Source: Paracentrotus lividus
Lineage: Eukaryota > Echinodermata > Echinoidea > Camarodonta > Echinidae
Direction: 5' to 3'
Length of the DNA: 64,000 nucleotides
NCBI GenBank assembly: GCA_940671915.1
Contig: CALNVZ010003433.1
Span: 47,949,332 to 48,013,331, forward strand
Part shown: in pieces, positions 37,288 through 40,794 of the stretch
How the letters are laid out: every line of letters starts with the position of its first letter
How positions within the stretch are numbered: position 1 is the stretch's first letter
Made by a program: the position numbers and the translations under genes
The notes under the pieces: model-generated
Told to the model about the DNA's origin: nothing
Databases searched by the model: none
Seen by the model: the letters and a program-made list of their open reading frames with translations, nothing else

Positions 37288-39847
37288 TAATATGGGTACT
37301 TATATAGTGCTCAGGTCCCTCTTTTGATGCTCATGGCGCGTAAGTGTTCACTTATTATTACCCAGATATAAGCTAAAAAAAATCTTAAAGCAAGAGCGAA
37401 CTGAGCAGCACTCTCATTGACTGTGTATTATAAATTGCTACATGTAGTATTAAAGTATACCTTTTGAGATAACTATGAACAAAACAGTATATATATATGA
37501 ATTAACCTACAATTTAATATAAATTGGGAAACTAAAATGTTTTGAGGGGTAAAGTATGTGCTTTGCTACTTGGCAACATAATTATCAAGGTGTGAATTCA
37601 TTGAGATTTTAATTAAAATGAGCCTGAATTATAAGACTACAATATGCAGGATGTTGCATTGTGGGTTAGGAATCAGGACAGAATCGAGTAGTTGAGAACT
37701 TGAGGTGGTGCTATACAGGGCTGTTAGATCATAGGGCCTACTGGCTTTAAAACACTGTTCAGAGCATTAACAAGGTTGAGAAGAGGAAGAAGCAAGATTG
37801 TAAACACAAGTTACACAACAAAAAAAAAAAATGCCTACTCATGGCTCTGTTGTATATAACCACAATAAAATATCCTTCATTTATTCAATCTGTATTCACA
37901 GTGCAGATCAAGAGAGTGGGTTTCTTTCAATCATGCATGAATACAACAACACAACACCTATTTTTGTACAGTATGTGTATTTTTTTTTAAATGGTACAGT
38001 CCGGGAAAAAATAAATTAGGTATGAAATCTTTTCGAATGTTATATAAATATGGTATCAGATAAAGCCAATATATTTTTCTTGCTGATCCAGTTTATTTCC
38101 AATAATTTGCTTTTGTAGAACAAAAGTTATGCTAATTTTTGTGTGAAGACAAGAGATTTAACTCTGCTCAAACCTATTGTTCTTTTAGGTCAATTTCGAG
38201 GCTTATGTTCGAAACCTACACAAAGGCATGGCAAGGCGTGCGCGAAATGGATTTTTAATTATTGTAGAAAACTAATCATATCTCAAGATCTACTACACCA
38301 AATGAGATGACAAAAATTGCAGAAGAAACCTCATTTTCCCAGTTCCTGCTTTATGAAAATACTAAGCATTACCAATTGGTTACTAATCTTCATACTATAA
38401 AAAAAAATGTTTCCCAACTGTTCCATTTTATTTGACACAGACTGTATGTTGTGTCTATTCGTTGACTGGCTTCTCTTGCATGTACTCTATTTCATAAGTC
38501 AAACTAATTATAAATGATCAAACTCTGGATATAGGCACCAATGCCTAAAAAAAATGGCAAAAAAAAAATTAATGTACGATGTGTGAGGTCTTCACCCCCC
38601 CCCCCCTTCTTTGATTTAAAACTGCTTCCATTAGATAGTGAAGGAGTTGCAAACAAAACAAAAAAAAAAAAAAAATCTGGATTTACCATGTAATTACAAT
38701 TATGAGATCATCATTATAATCATTTCAAATTATCAACCCAAGAGAGAGGGTATCACTCTCATACACATGGGTGTCCACACACTCTGAAAATGAACCCTAA
38801 ACAGTGTTGGTTAGTCACCAAGTTGAATTTGTACCCTATTCGACCTCACACCAGAAAACAGGCACTAATGCAGTTTTGTATCCCCTACAACTACAAGCTA
38901 CACTCCACCGTACAGTCAGACTAGTAAACCTTATCCATTCACGTCACCATATTATCCCTTCTCATAGGGTATGAAACTGCACTGGCACAAAAAAAAAACA
39001 TATCCTAAAATTGAATAGCAAAGTGATAACACCCCTACTTTACATGAAAAGCCAATAGCATTGGCTATAACATCTTTAATTTTTTTTTATATTAAAAGAA
39101 AAATAATAATTTCTTTTCTTGAAAATGGTATTAATATTCAAGTTATAGCTTAAAAATACCAATCTGGAAGTGGAAGTCTCATGTTAGTCTAGATCTACAG
39201 TGTATATGGAAACTATTTTTAAATTGTGAAAAAAAAATTGATGGTTTATGAATTTTTGACTAAATATGAAGCTACATGTATCTGCATATTTCACCTTGAC
39301 TTGAATTATTTTAAAATTTATATGCTCATAATGTTAGCATAAATAATGCTATAATGCCAACGGTGATTGAAGCTGAATTCTGAAAAGATGCAGTCTCCTG
39401 CCCCAGCCAAGTTAAAATAAAAAACCAAACGTCCAAAGCATCATTGTTTTACTTTTAGCCCCGATGGCCTGAAATGTCTTCACAAAACAATCAGCACGTG
39501 CAAATCTCAAAAGGAAGCCATCATAAATTTACTAGTATGCAAAAGACGTATTCACCGTTCAAACCATGGTTAAATGAGCAGAGATGAGTCATGAAATACA
39601 CTCACAGTCAGTCACACGTCGATCTATCCGCAGCGAGTGAAAGGATGCATACGGAACACACAGCCAAACCGCCCCGCAATCGCCGGGCTAGGACTTTCAC
39701 ACAAAACAGACAACAATGAATGTGTATGGAAACGGGTCATTACAAACTACAGTAAAATGCAGCAAATGAGAAATTATCGGTAGTTGTAACTTGTAAGTTT
39801 CTTTTCTTGACAATATGGTTCGCAATACTTACCGAATCCTGCGCCAT
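2074..39847 (-). CDS. ABCG2: ABCG2-like ABC half-transporter gene, nine 5' exons (3' part beyond window)
   Basis: Joined exons, in transcript order: 39847-39833, 31813-31701, 28760-28701, 15284-15170, 13868-13716, 9306-9149, 8058-7907, 7139-7017 and 2255-2074. They give 1071 nt with no stop and matching phase at all eight junctions. The product so far is 357 residues, equal to the N-terminal nucleotide-binding domain plus linker of an ABCG half-transporter. Visible motifs are Walker A GPTGSGKTS, Q-loop GYVVQ, signature VSGGERKR, Walker B LYLDEPTTGLD and H-loop SIHQPR. The stretches DVVMGTLTVREN and EAHNNPPDFFLDVI closely resemble human ABCG2 as I remember it, more than ABCG1, ABCG5 or ABCG8. 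Members of this family dimerise in the membrane and export lipophilic compounds, urate or xenobiotics using ATP. The six-helix membrane domain was not found here and should lie left of base 1. Introns range from 767 to about 13,400 bases and are packed with transposons. ABCG2-like rather than strict orthologue is the safe reading. Confidence 0.93.
2256..2810. other. Intron 8, no feature seen
   Basis: AT-rich intron sequence next to exon 9. There is a run of T near 2610-2640 but no element could be delimited. Confidence 0.5.
2883..3017. mobile_element. Fold-back MITE, copy 1
   Basis: About 135 bases with arms CATCAAAGGAACTTGTTGGA and CTGACAAGTCCTTTGATGAA around a short core containing GCTTGCATCTGATTGGCTGA. 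The arms pair over most of their length. Confidence 0.85.
3036..3165. mobile_element. Fold-back MITE, copy 2
   Basis: Same family as copy 1, with better preserved arms (TTTCATCAAAGGACTTGTCG and its complement) and the same core orientation. Confidence 0.88.
3300..3439. mobile_element. Fold-back MITE, copy 3 (core inverted)
   Basis: Same arms as copies 1 and 2, ending in GGGCATTTCATC. The core reads in the opposite direction (CAATCAGATGCAAGC instead of GCTTGCATCTGATTG), so the element is inserted in the other orientation or its core flipped. Confidence 0.87.
3467..3761. mobile_element. TTAA-flanked MITE (piggyBac-like), copy 1
   Basis: 295 bases including TTAA at both ends. Termini are TTAACCCTTTAGCACCTAGA and, at the right, TTTAGGTGCTAAAGGGTTAA. 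CCCTTTAGCACC-type ends with a TTAA duplication are typical of piggyBac-related non-autonomous elements. A second copy lies at 7644-7896. Confidence 0.9.
4483..5901. mobile_element. 1.4-kb TTAA-flanked element with inverted ends
   Basis: Left end TTAAAGGTTTACTAAATTAG and right end CTAATTTAGTAGACCTTTAA are complementary over about 25 bases, with TTAA at both outer edges. No transposase reading frame is visible inside. The interior has a CpG-bearing segment (5590-5770). It may be a composite of smaller insertions. Confidence 0.75.
5904..6153. mobile_element. Fold-back MITE next to the TTAA element
   Basis: GAAGAGCTAACATGCAAAAG at the left pairs with CTTTTTGCATGTAAGCTCTTC at the right, about 40-base arms around a 170-base core. 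It abuts the right end of the 1.4-kb element. Confidence 0.75.
6411..6495. mobile_element. Truncated TTAA MITE end
   Basis: TTTAAAGGGATTTAGTTACT and the following ~65 bases match the inverted right end of the MITE at 26715-27095. The partner end is missing. Confidence 0.7.
6496..7016. other. Intron 8, no feature seen
   Basis: No coding, RNA or repeat structure could be supported between the truncated MITE end and exon 8. Confidence 0.5.
7017..7139 (-). CDS. ABCG2: ABCG2-like exon 8
   Basis: A 123-nt exon with acceptor TTTTTTGCAG and donor GTATGT, phase 1 in and phase 1 out. It encodes FECEAHNNPPDFFLDVIINS and then a more divergent linker, ENANTRAIEQEPGSNAAIKI. The NNPPDFFLD core matches NNPADFFLD of human ABCG2. 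The linker after it varies among family members. Confidence 0.95.
7436..7640. repeat. Degenerate ~20-bp repeat of the word TTAGACCAAGTGG
   Basis: Variants of TTAGACCAA(G/A)TGG recur about ten times in 200 bases with 18-25-base spacing. A second field with the same word in both orientations lies at 49860-50180. Confidence 0.75.
7644..7896. mobile_element. TTAA-flanked MITE (piggyBac-like), copy 2, beside a splice donor
   Basis: 253 bases with ends TTAACCCTTTAGCACCTAGA and TAGGTGCTAAAGGGTTAA. It is the same family as 3467-3761. Its right TTAA lies 10 bases inside intron 7, so the exon 7 donor keeps only GTAATGATGA of intron sequence before the element. Confidence 0.92.
7907..8058 (-). CDS. ABCG2: ABCG2-like exon 7 (H-loop)
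   Basis: A 152-nt exon with acceptor GTACCTTCAG and donor GTAATG, phase 2 in and phase 1 out. It encodes RGRAIIFSIHQPRFTIFRLF, then DTLHLLSKGETVYHGPAQDS and IDYFSAIG. SIHQPR contains the H-loop histidine that positions the ATP gamma phosphate. The donor departs from the usual GTAAGT, and a TTAA-flanked MITE begins 10 bases beyond it. Confidence 0.96.
8059..8950. other. Intron 6, low-complexity stretch only
   Basis: T-rich and G-rich runs near 8160-8195. No element ends or exons were seen. Confidence 0.5.
8955..9108 (-). mobile_element. tRNA-derived SINE, 5'-truncated copy
   Basis: The reverse complement matches the 3' body of the full SINE at 14608-14855, including ATGGTACCTAAAGTTGCC, GGGCCCGC and the end CCCTGGGTAAATAAAA followed by an ATT-rich tail. 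The tRNA-like head is missing. Confidence 0.88.
9149..9306 (-). CDS. ABCG2: ABCG2-like exon 6 (ABC signature and Walker B)
   Basis: A 158-nt exon with acceptor TTGTTTAG and donor GTATGT, phase 0 in and phase 2 out. It encodes VGTAFIRGVSGGERKRTNIG followed by MELVIGPTVLYLDEPTTGLD and ASTAYSVMSQLS. VSGGERKR is the ABC signature and LYLDEPTTGLD holds the Walker B aspartate and catalytic glutamate. The first half of this exon plus its acceptor is present four more times just upstream in the transcript (9352-9840). Confidence 0.97.
9227..9840 (-). repeat. Tandem array of the exon 6 acceptor and ABC-signature segment (5 units incl. real exon)
   Basis: Units start at 9227 (real exon), 9352, 9479, 9606 and 9733, period about 127. 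Each contains a stretch of intron, an acceptor-like CAG or CAAG, and codons for VGTAFIRGVSGGERKRTNIG plus MELVIG. Unit 9352 keeps CAG and an open frame (first codon F instead of V). Unit 9479 has lost a base at the acceptor and reads VSSGERKR. Unit 9606 has a stop in place of the second arginine of ERKR. Unit 9733 lacks the signature. They are therefore pseudo-exon copies upstream of the true exon in the transcript. Confidence 0.93.
10022..10445. mobile_element. TTAA-flanked MITE family B, copy 1
   Basis: Ends TTAAAGGTAGTGTCATCC and GGATGACACTACCTTTTAA are inverted. The interior begins TTTTGCAGGCAAAAATATTA. It is about 80-90% like the copy at 15437-15889 by eye, minus a short GC-rich insertion present in that copy. 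Confidence 0.9.
10446..11119. other. Intron 5, no delimited feature
   Basis: Contains an A/T-rich stretch and a T-rich and C-rich run (10765-10798). No exon or element ends were recognised. Confidence 0.5.
11681..11757. repeat. ~37-bp-arm hairpin
   Basis: GTAGATCTTGAGCTACTTAC pairs with GTAAGTAACTCAAGATCTAC, continuing through CCAAAAATTCCAAGGGAT to a centre near 11719. There is one mismatch and a small length difference. Confidence 0.88.
11779..11972. mobile_element. Nested fold-back element, CpG-rich core
   Basis: AAAAGCGTTAACACAC at the left pairs with GTGTGTTAATGCTATA at the right. The core is GC-rich (GGGGCGCAGCTGCACTCGCC) and itself partly self-complementary. Confidence 0.65.
12764..13560 (-). 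repeat. Tandem array of the exon 5 end (5 pseudo-exon copies)
   Basis: Units begin near 12764, 13027, 13173, 13324 and 13489, spacing about 150-260. Each reverse-complements to a CT/GA tract plus codons for RVDEIINELGLNDCKDTR with few changes, then intron-derived ATTAT microsatellite. The copy at 12764 keeps a consensus donor GTGAGT. In the other four the donor GT has become AT. A further partial piece lies near 12870. The array lies between real exon 5 and exon 6 in the transcript. Confidence 0.93.
13607..13699. mobile_element. 93-bp TTAA-flanked MITE family C, beside the exon 5 donor
   Basis: Ends TTAACCTGTTGGAGACGAG and CTCAACGGGTTAA, with the internal palindrome CCCGAATATATTCGGG. Its edge is 16 bases from the exon 5 donor. 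A second copy in the opposite orientation lies at 57107-57200. Confidence 0.88.
13716..13868 (-). CDS. ABCG2: ABCG2-like exon 5 (helical subdomain entry)
   Basis: An exon of 153 nt, 51 codons, phase 0 on both sides, acceptor ATTGTAG and donor GTGAGT. It begins DDVVMGTLTVRENLAFSAAL and ends ELGLNDCKDTR. This is the helical subdomain between the Q-loop and the signature motif. Its last third, RVDEIINELGLNDCKDTR, is repeated five more times downstream in the intron. A 93-bp MITE begins 16 bases beyond the donor. Confidence 0.97.
13980..14275. mobile_element. Possible non-LTR retrotransposon 3' end
   Basis: TGTCTGTAAAGCACTTAGAG followed by low-complexity sequence and ending AATAAAGATGAACTTATGAA resembles the 3' ends of LINE-type elements. 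No coding part is present. This is weak evidence. Confidence 0.35.
14305..14378. repeat. (ATT)n microsatellite
   Basis: About 24 near-perfect ATT units. Confidence 0.95.
14478..14605. mobile_element. Fold-back MITE, copy 4, abutted by a SINE
   Basis: Same family as 2883-3439: GGGGGCATTTCATCAAAGGA at the left and ACGTCCGACAAGTCCTTTGA at the right. The last ~9 bases of the right arm (AATGCCCCC) are missing exactly where the SINE starts. Confidence 0.88.
14608..14855 (+). mobile_element. tRNA-derived SINE, full-length copy
   Basis: The tRNA-like head has an A box (TAGCGCAATCGGTTAGAGC, from 14616) and a B box (GAGTTCGAAACC, 14681-14692). The body contains ATGGTACCTAAAGTTGCC and ends CCCTGGGTAAATAAAA. 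A truncated copy lies at 8955-9108 on the other strand. Such elements are transcribed by RNA polymerase III and copied by LINE machinery. Confidence 0.92.
15170..15284 (-). CDS. ABCG2: ABCG2-like exon 4 (up to the Q-loop)
   Basis: A 115-nt exon with acceptor TTTTTGTAG and donor GTACAG, phase 2 in and phase 0 out. It encodes LLDILAGRKEKRGIRGEVLI, continues NGNDLPTNFKCCSGYVVQ, and ends exactly at the Q-loop glutamine that contacts the magnesium ion. Human ABCG2 has LLDVLAARKDPSGLSGDVLI and GYVVQ at the same places. Confidence 0.96.
15318..15372. repeat. (GAG)n microsatellite
   Basis: GGTGAGGAGGAGG-type purine run immediately after exon 4 on the plus strand, that is, at the end of intron 3. Confidence 0.9.
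15437..15889. mobile_element. TTAA-flanked MITE family B, copy 2
   Basis: Ends TTAAAGGTAGTGTCATCC and GGATGACACTACCTTTAA with TTAA directly at both edges. It carries an extra GC-rich piece (TATTGCTGTGTGTGGTCCGT, near 15674) absent from the copy at 10022. Confidence 0.92.
15886..16043. mobile_element. Small TTAA MITE sharing the TTAA of family B copy 2
   Basis: TTAAAGGGCCTCTCAAGTGT at the left pairs with ACTTGCGTGGCCCTTTAA at the right, followed inward by TTGAATACTGGTTGA and its complement. Its left TTAA is the right TTAA of the neighbouring element. Confidence 0.85.
16044..16900. other. Intron 3, no feature seen
   Basis: Single-copy-looking sequence with a GTGTGTGTG run near 16318 and a C run near 16595. 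No exon or element ends were supported. Confidence 0.5.
16915..17560. repeat. Polypyrimidine tract with higher-order CT repeat
   Basis: A long C/T strand. From 17180 to 17400 the (CT)n is broken at regular intervals by TTTGTC and ATCTTTAATC, giving about four units of 50-65 bases. The long open frames across it (LSLSLS-type translation) are composition artefacts. Confidence 0.9.
18060..20095. repeat. Inverted repeat arms inside the composite element
   Basis: About 215 bases at 18060-18275 are found inverted at 19866-20095. Shared words include AAGAAAGTTCCCCCTATTTC and AAGTTCACAAGCCTAAAATC. Confidence 0.88.
18874..19633 (+). repeat. 760-bp direct repeat, copy 1
   Basis: It matches 20884-21793 over its whole length with few differences. 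It carries four copies of GTGAGTGACACGAC at 18890, 19059, 19247 and 19270. Confidence 0.93.
20640..20750 (+). mobile_element. Possible LINE/SINE 3' tail with (CAATT)n
   Basis: ATGGAAAATAATAAAATTCT followed by ATTCAATTCAATTCAA looks like a retrotransposon tail. No body is identified. Confidence 0.35.
20884..21793 (+). repeat. 760-bp direct repeat, copy 2 (carries a MITE)
   Basis: Same sequence as 18874-19633 but longer by 149 bases because of the MITE at 21252-21397. The motif GTGAGTGACACGAC is at 20900, 21069 and 21406, with a one-base variant at 21429. Confidence 0.93.
21252..21397. mobile_element. 146-bp MITE with a resolved empty site
   Basis: Ends GGCCCAT and ATGGGCC, with inner arms GTTTGTATGCGTCGCAA and TTGCGACGCATACAAAC. 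It is flanked by TAT on both sides. The other copy of the direct repeat reads CCTCTATGTGTCG at 19236 without the insert, so the insertion and its duplication can be read directly. Confidence 0.92.
22383..23520. other. Intron 3, no feature seen
   Basis: Contains a CpG-rich patch near 22730-22860 (CTGCGCGCACGCGCG). Nothing codes convincingly. Confidence 0.45.
23600..24318. repeat. 700-bp CTT/CTC polypyrimidine microsatellite
   Basis: Nearly pure TTC/TCC triplets with only brief interruptions (23692-23760). Frames of 340 and 267 residues cross it but consist of S, L, F and P or of R, E and K only, and are not genes. Long mirror-symmetric pyrimidine strands can form triplex DNA. Confidence 0.95.
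24825..25210 (+). repeat. Diverged ~215-bp tandem duplication
   Basis: CACCATCAAACATATTGTTT through ACTTTGTACAGGAGGCA at about 24830-24990 recurs at about 25047-25206. The flanking 24330-24824 and 25211-25860 show no recognised feature. Confidence 0.75.
25211..26714. other. Intron 3, no delimited feature
   Basis: AT-rich. A stretch ATCGACCCCCTCTCAGGG near 25884 followed by ACATGTACAT words may be the tail of a retrotransposon, but no boundary was found. Confidence 0.4.
26715..27095. mobile_element. TTAA-flanked MITE family D
   Basis: Ends TTAAAGGGATGCAGTAAC and GTTACTAAATCCCTTTAA. 381 bases. A truncated relative is at 6411-6495. Confidence 0.87.
27111..27790. mobile_element. ~680-bp element with ~90-bp inverted ends
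   Basis: TTTTGCCATGGAAGACCATA at the left pairs with ATTGTCTTCCATGGCAAAAT at the right, and the match continues inward through TTGAGTTGAATG. The exact ends are not fixed. Confidence 0.8.
27922..28435. mobile_element. 514-bp element with ~73-bp terminal inverted repeats
   Basis: AGAGTGTGTTCAATGTCCAG at the left and CTGGACATTGAACACACTCT at the right. The arms match to CAATTACAAAACAC with one or two mismatches. The end sequence resembles some hAT elements, but the class is not proven. Confidence 0.9.
28520..28640. repeat. Short dispersed repeat with TCGCG words
   Basis: AATTTGCGAAAGTTTCATGT followed by CGCGAATGTTTCTGGTTTTA and CAGTA is a piece of a repeat type with ACTGTAAAACCAGAAA ends. A related piece lies at 32270-32445 inside another repeat. 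Confidence 0.5.
28701..28760 (-). CDS. ABCG2: ABCG2-like exon 3 (Walker A)
   Basis: A 60-nt exon between acceptor TTTTAATTTCAG and donor GTAAGT, phase 2 in and phase 2 out. It encodes GVFEPGMNAILGPTGSGKTS with split codons at both ends. GPTGSGKTS is the Walker A loop that binds the ATP phosphates. Human ABCG2 has GPTGGGKSS here, so the catalytic lysine and the following hydroxyl residue are kept. Confidence 0.96.
29187..29475 (+). pseudogene. Weak exon-like stretch of unknown gene
   Basis: AAAATGGCTGCC is a good start context. The same frame reads MAASTSC, then a stop, then IDGNNGRFQQYNEEKFVDF and continues to MNRTDSINTRNKLSMLYLYS before another stop. A second frame carries on as VSCDEIDINHSIQQRSQDFS and QKRALCKYLYLLDPEER, ending at a donor-like GTAAGC (29476). 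The change of frame and the early stop suggest a broken 5' exon or chance. No family was recognised. It lies in intron 2, on the opposite strand to ABCG2. Confidence 0.25.
29565..29635. repeat. 71-bp near-perfect palindrome
   Basis: GGTTAAAACTATTCGCACTC and its counterpart GATGCGAATAGTTTTAACC flank AGGAACATCACATA and its complement. The centre is a few bases of TAGTATATG. Confidence 0.9.
29830..29970. repeat. T/G-rich low-complexity run
   Basis: TTTTTTGTTTGTTT words ending in runs of T and G. The 60-67-residue frames over it are artefacts. Confidence 0.85.
30412..30849. mobile_element. 438-bp MITE with AGGCGCTGCTGCACTAGCTC ends
   Basis: The left end AGGCGCTGCTGCACTAGCTC is matched by GAGCTAGTGCAGCAGCGCCT at the right. 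AGCTCGAGCTA and TAGCGCGCTA words recur inside. A decayed relative lies at 32040-32505. Confidence 0.9.
31226..31320 (+). mobile_element. SINE tail copy
   Basis: GAATCCAATTTTCTTTGCTC through TTTCTTTGTTCAAATTCATA matches the tail of the SINE at 31443-31590. The head is missing. Confidence 0.75.
31443..31590 (+). mobile_element. tRNA-derived SINE (second family)
   Basis: The tRNA-like head has an A box (TAGCTCAGTCGGTAGAGC, from 31452) and a B box (GGTTCAATTCC, 31496-31506), followed by a tail AATCCTATTTTCTTTGCTCA. The acceptor arms do not pair, and the tail is repeated nearby, so this is a SINE and not a tRNA gene. It ends 110 bases before exon 2 in plus coordinates. Confidence 0.82.
31701..31813 (-). 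CDS. ABCG2: ABCG2-like exon 2 (N-terminal strand of the nucleotide-binding domain)
   Basis: The acceptor is TTTTAATACAG and the donor GTAAGT. It is 113 nt, phase 0 in and phase 2 out. It encodes a stretch beginning NISVTQGSTISCHSLQYVV and ending LILKGIT. This aligns with the region of human ABCG2 containing LSFHNICYRV and the residues before its Walker A motif. The match is modest in sequence but right in position, and the phase agrees on both sides. Confidence 0.85.
32040..32505. mobile_element. Decayed relative of the AGCTCGAGCT MITE with an inner insertion
   Basis: AAGCTTGAGCTTTAAGATCT at the left and TCAAGCTCGAGCTAATAAAC at the right resemble 30412-30849. An inserted piece (about 32265-32450) has ends TATATTGGCTGTAATTTTCGCG-like and CGATTACAGTAT. 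Confidence 0.55.
32800..33060 (+). mobile_element. Possible retrotransposon 3' end with (TATC)n tail
   Basis: It ends TTGAATAAACCATTTATCTA followed by TCTATCTATCTATC, as in LINE-type 3' ends. The upstream part (GGTCGGTCCTCTGC onward) is not recognised. Confidence 0.4.
34222..34467. mobile_element. Harbinger-like GAGACGTCTC MITE, copy 1
   Basis: GGTATCTCACTTCGTCTTCG at the left and CGAAGTGAGATACTACCCTTA at the right. It is rich in GAGACGTCTC. The left few bases are degraded. Confidence 0.8.
34730..35626. mobile_element. TA-flanked element with GGGGAGACCGGGGACAATTG ends, copy 1
   Basis: Inverted ends GGGGAGACCGGGGACAATTG (TAACA follows) with TA on both outer sides. GGGGCAATTGTAACA occurs several more times inside (34925-34985, 35585-35605). 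It is the inverted relative of 54063-56905. Confidence 0.9.
36268..36857. mobile_element. TTAA-flanked MITE family E
   Basis: Ends TTAAAGGAGAATTGTCCC and GGGATAATTCCCCTTTAA. 590 bases. The phrase ATAAGAAAGTTATGAG near 36369 is shared with a decayed copy at 49600-49850. Confidence 0.85.
36913..37350. mobile_element. Two retrotransposon 3'-end pieces with (AAT)n tails
   Basis: ATTTATATAGCGCTTCACAC after (AAT)n at 36913, and (AAT)n followed by GTACTTATATAGTGCTCAGG at 37258. TTATATAGCGC next to (AAT)n is a common end of LINE-type elements. Confidence 0.5.
37351..39832. other. Intron 1, no delimited feature
   Basis: AT-rich with A runs (37820, 38660) and a C run (38600). No exons, element ends or hairpins could be supported. 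Confidence 0.5.
39833..39847 (-). CDS. ABCG2: ABCG2-like exon 1 (start codon, MAQDS)
   Basis: A short coding exon reads ATG GCG CAG GAT TCG and is followed directly by GTAAGT, a strong donor. It ends in phase 0, which fits the phase-0 start of the next exon. No upstream in-frame extension is needed, and the acceptor of exon 2 has no nearby alternative ATG. The 5' untranslated part runs into about 39850-39960 on the plus-coordinate side, but the transcription start cannot be fixed and no clear TATA box is visible. A first coding exon of only five codons is plausible but is the least certain exon, because five residues carry no family signal. Confidence 0.65.
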
Positions 39848-40580
39848 GATCAAAATGGGGCAGCAAAGTCAGAGAGTCGTCAGAGTGAATTCCTCTCGCT
39901 TGCTATCTTCTGAAGATCTTGCACAAATGAAACAAACAACAAAGCATGCAATGTAAATATGCTTATGCATTGTCGGCGCCCAGTCGGATCCTGATCCTGC
40001 GCGCTATTTTGCGCTCGCTCGCTCCGCTTACATATGAAAAAAGGCGTTTAAATTTCATGAGTTTCATGGTTGCTCAAGAATTTTTAATTGGTAGAATTTC
40101 TATTATATAATAATGGACGTTTAACTTTTGGCCTCCACTAGCTGGAAACGTATAATATTTCAGATTTCAGATCATTCCGATTCATCAAATTTCGCTCGCC
40201 TATTTTTTCTTTCTTGTAACAAGATTATGAGGATTCTGAACAACAAAACATCGATTTACATAATTTTGGTTGATTTCACATTACTTGATGGATAAATTGC
40301 ATGATTTTATATGGCTTGCTTTCAAAATTCGTTTTGATGGACAAATTACACCAGTGCTCCCATTCATATGATATTCTGATGAAGAGCTAAACAAAATTGA
40401 AACCCCTAGTTGCTTAGAATTCTTTGCTTTCTGATCGTATAGTAGAGGGTATTTAGAGTATTTAGAATTATTCGTATTTTTATCTACAGCGGTAATACCT
40501 CATATTCCTAAAAAATTATTTTCCATGAACTCACCATTAAGAAAAAAAAACAAAACCTTCAAATAGATTATTCTTTAAAA
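39848..40580. other. 5' flank of the ABCG2-like gene
   Basis: The transcription start and promoter should lie here, but neither a TATA box nor an initiator can be picked with confidence. GCGCTATTTTGCGCTCGCTC at 40000 is a repeat-type word that recurs near 41370, 42330 and 45720, so at least that part is probably transposon-derived. Confidence 0.35.
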
Positions 40581-40794
40581 TCCTGCATTCATAGTGGGGA
40601 CTGCGCCGAAAGAGGAGACAAAAAGGGAGAAATGGAAAGAAAAAAAAGAGAGAAAGAAGCAAAAAGGGAGAAAAAGAAGAAAAATGAGAAAAGAGGGGAA
40701 GGGGAGGGGAAGGGAAGAGAGAGGAAGGGAAGAAAAGGGGGGAAATGATTTAGGGAAAAGAAAACCTTAGGGGGTGCCTTAAATATTAGGGGCG

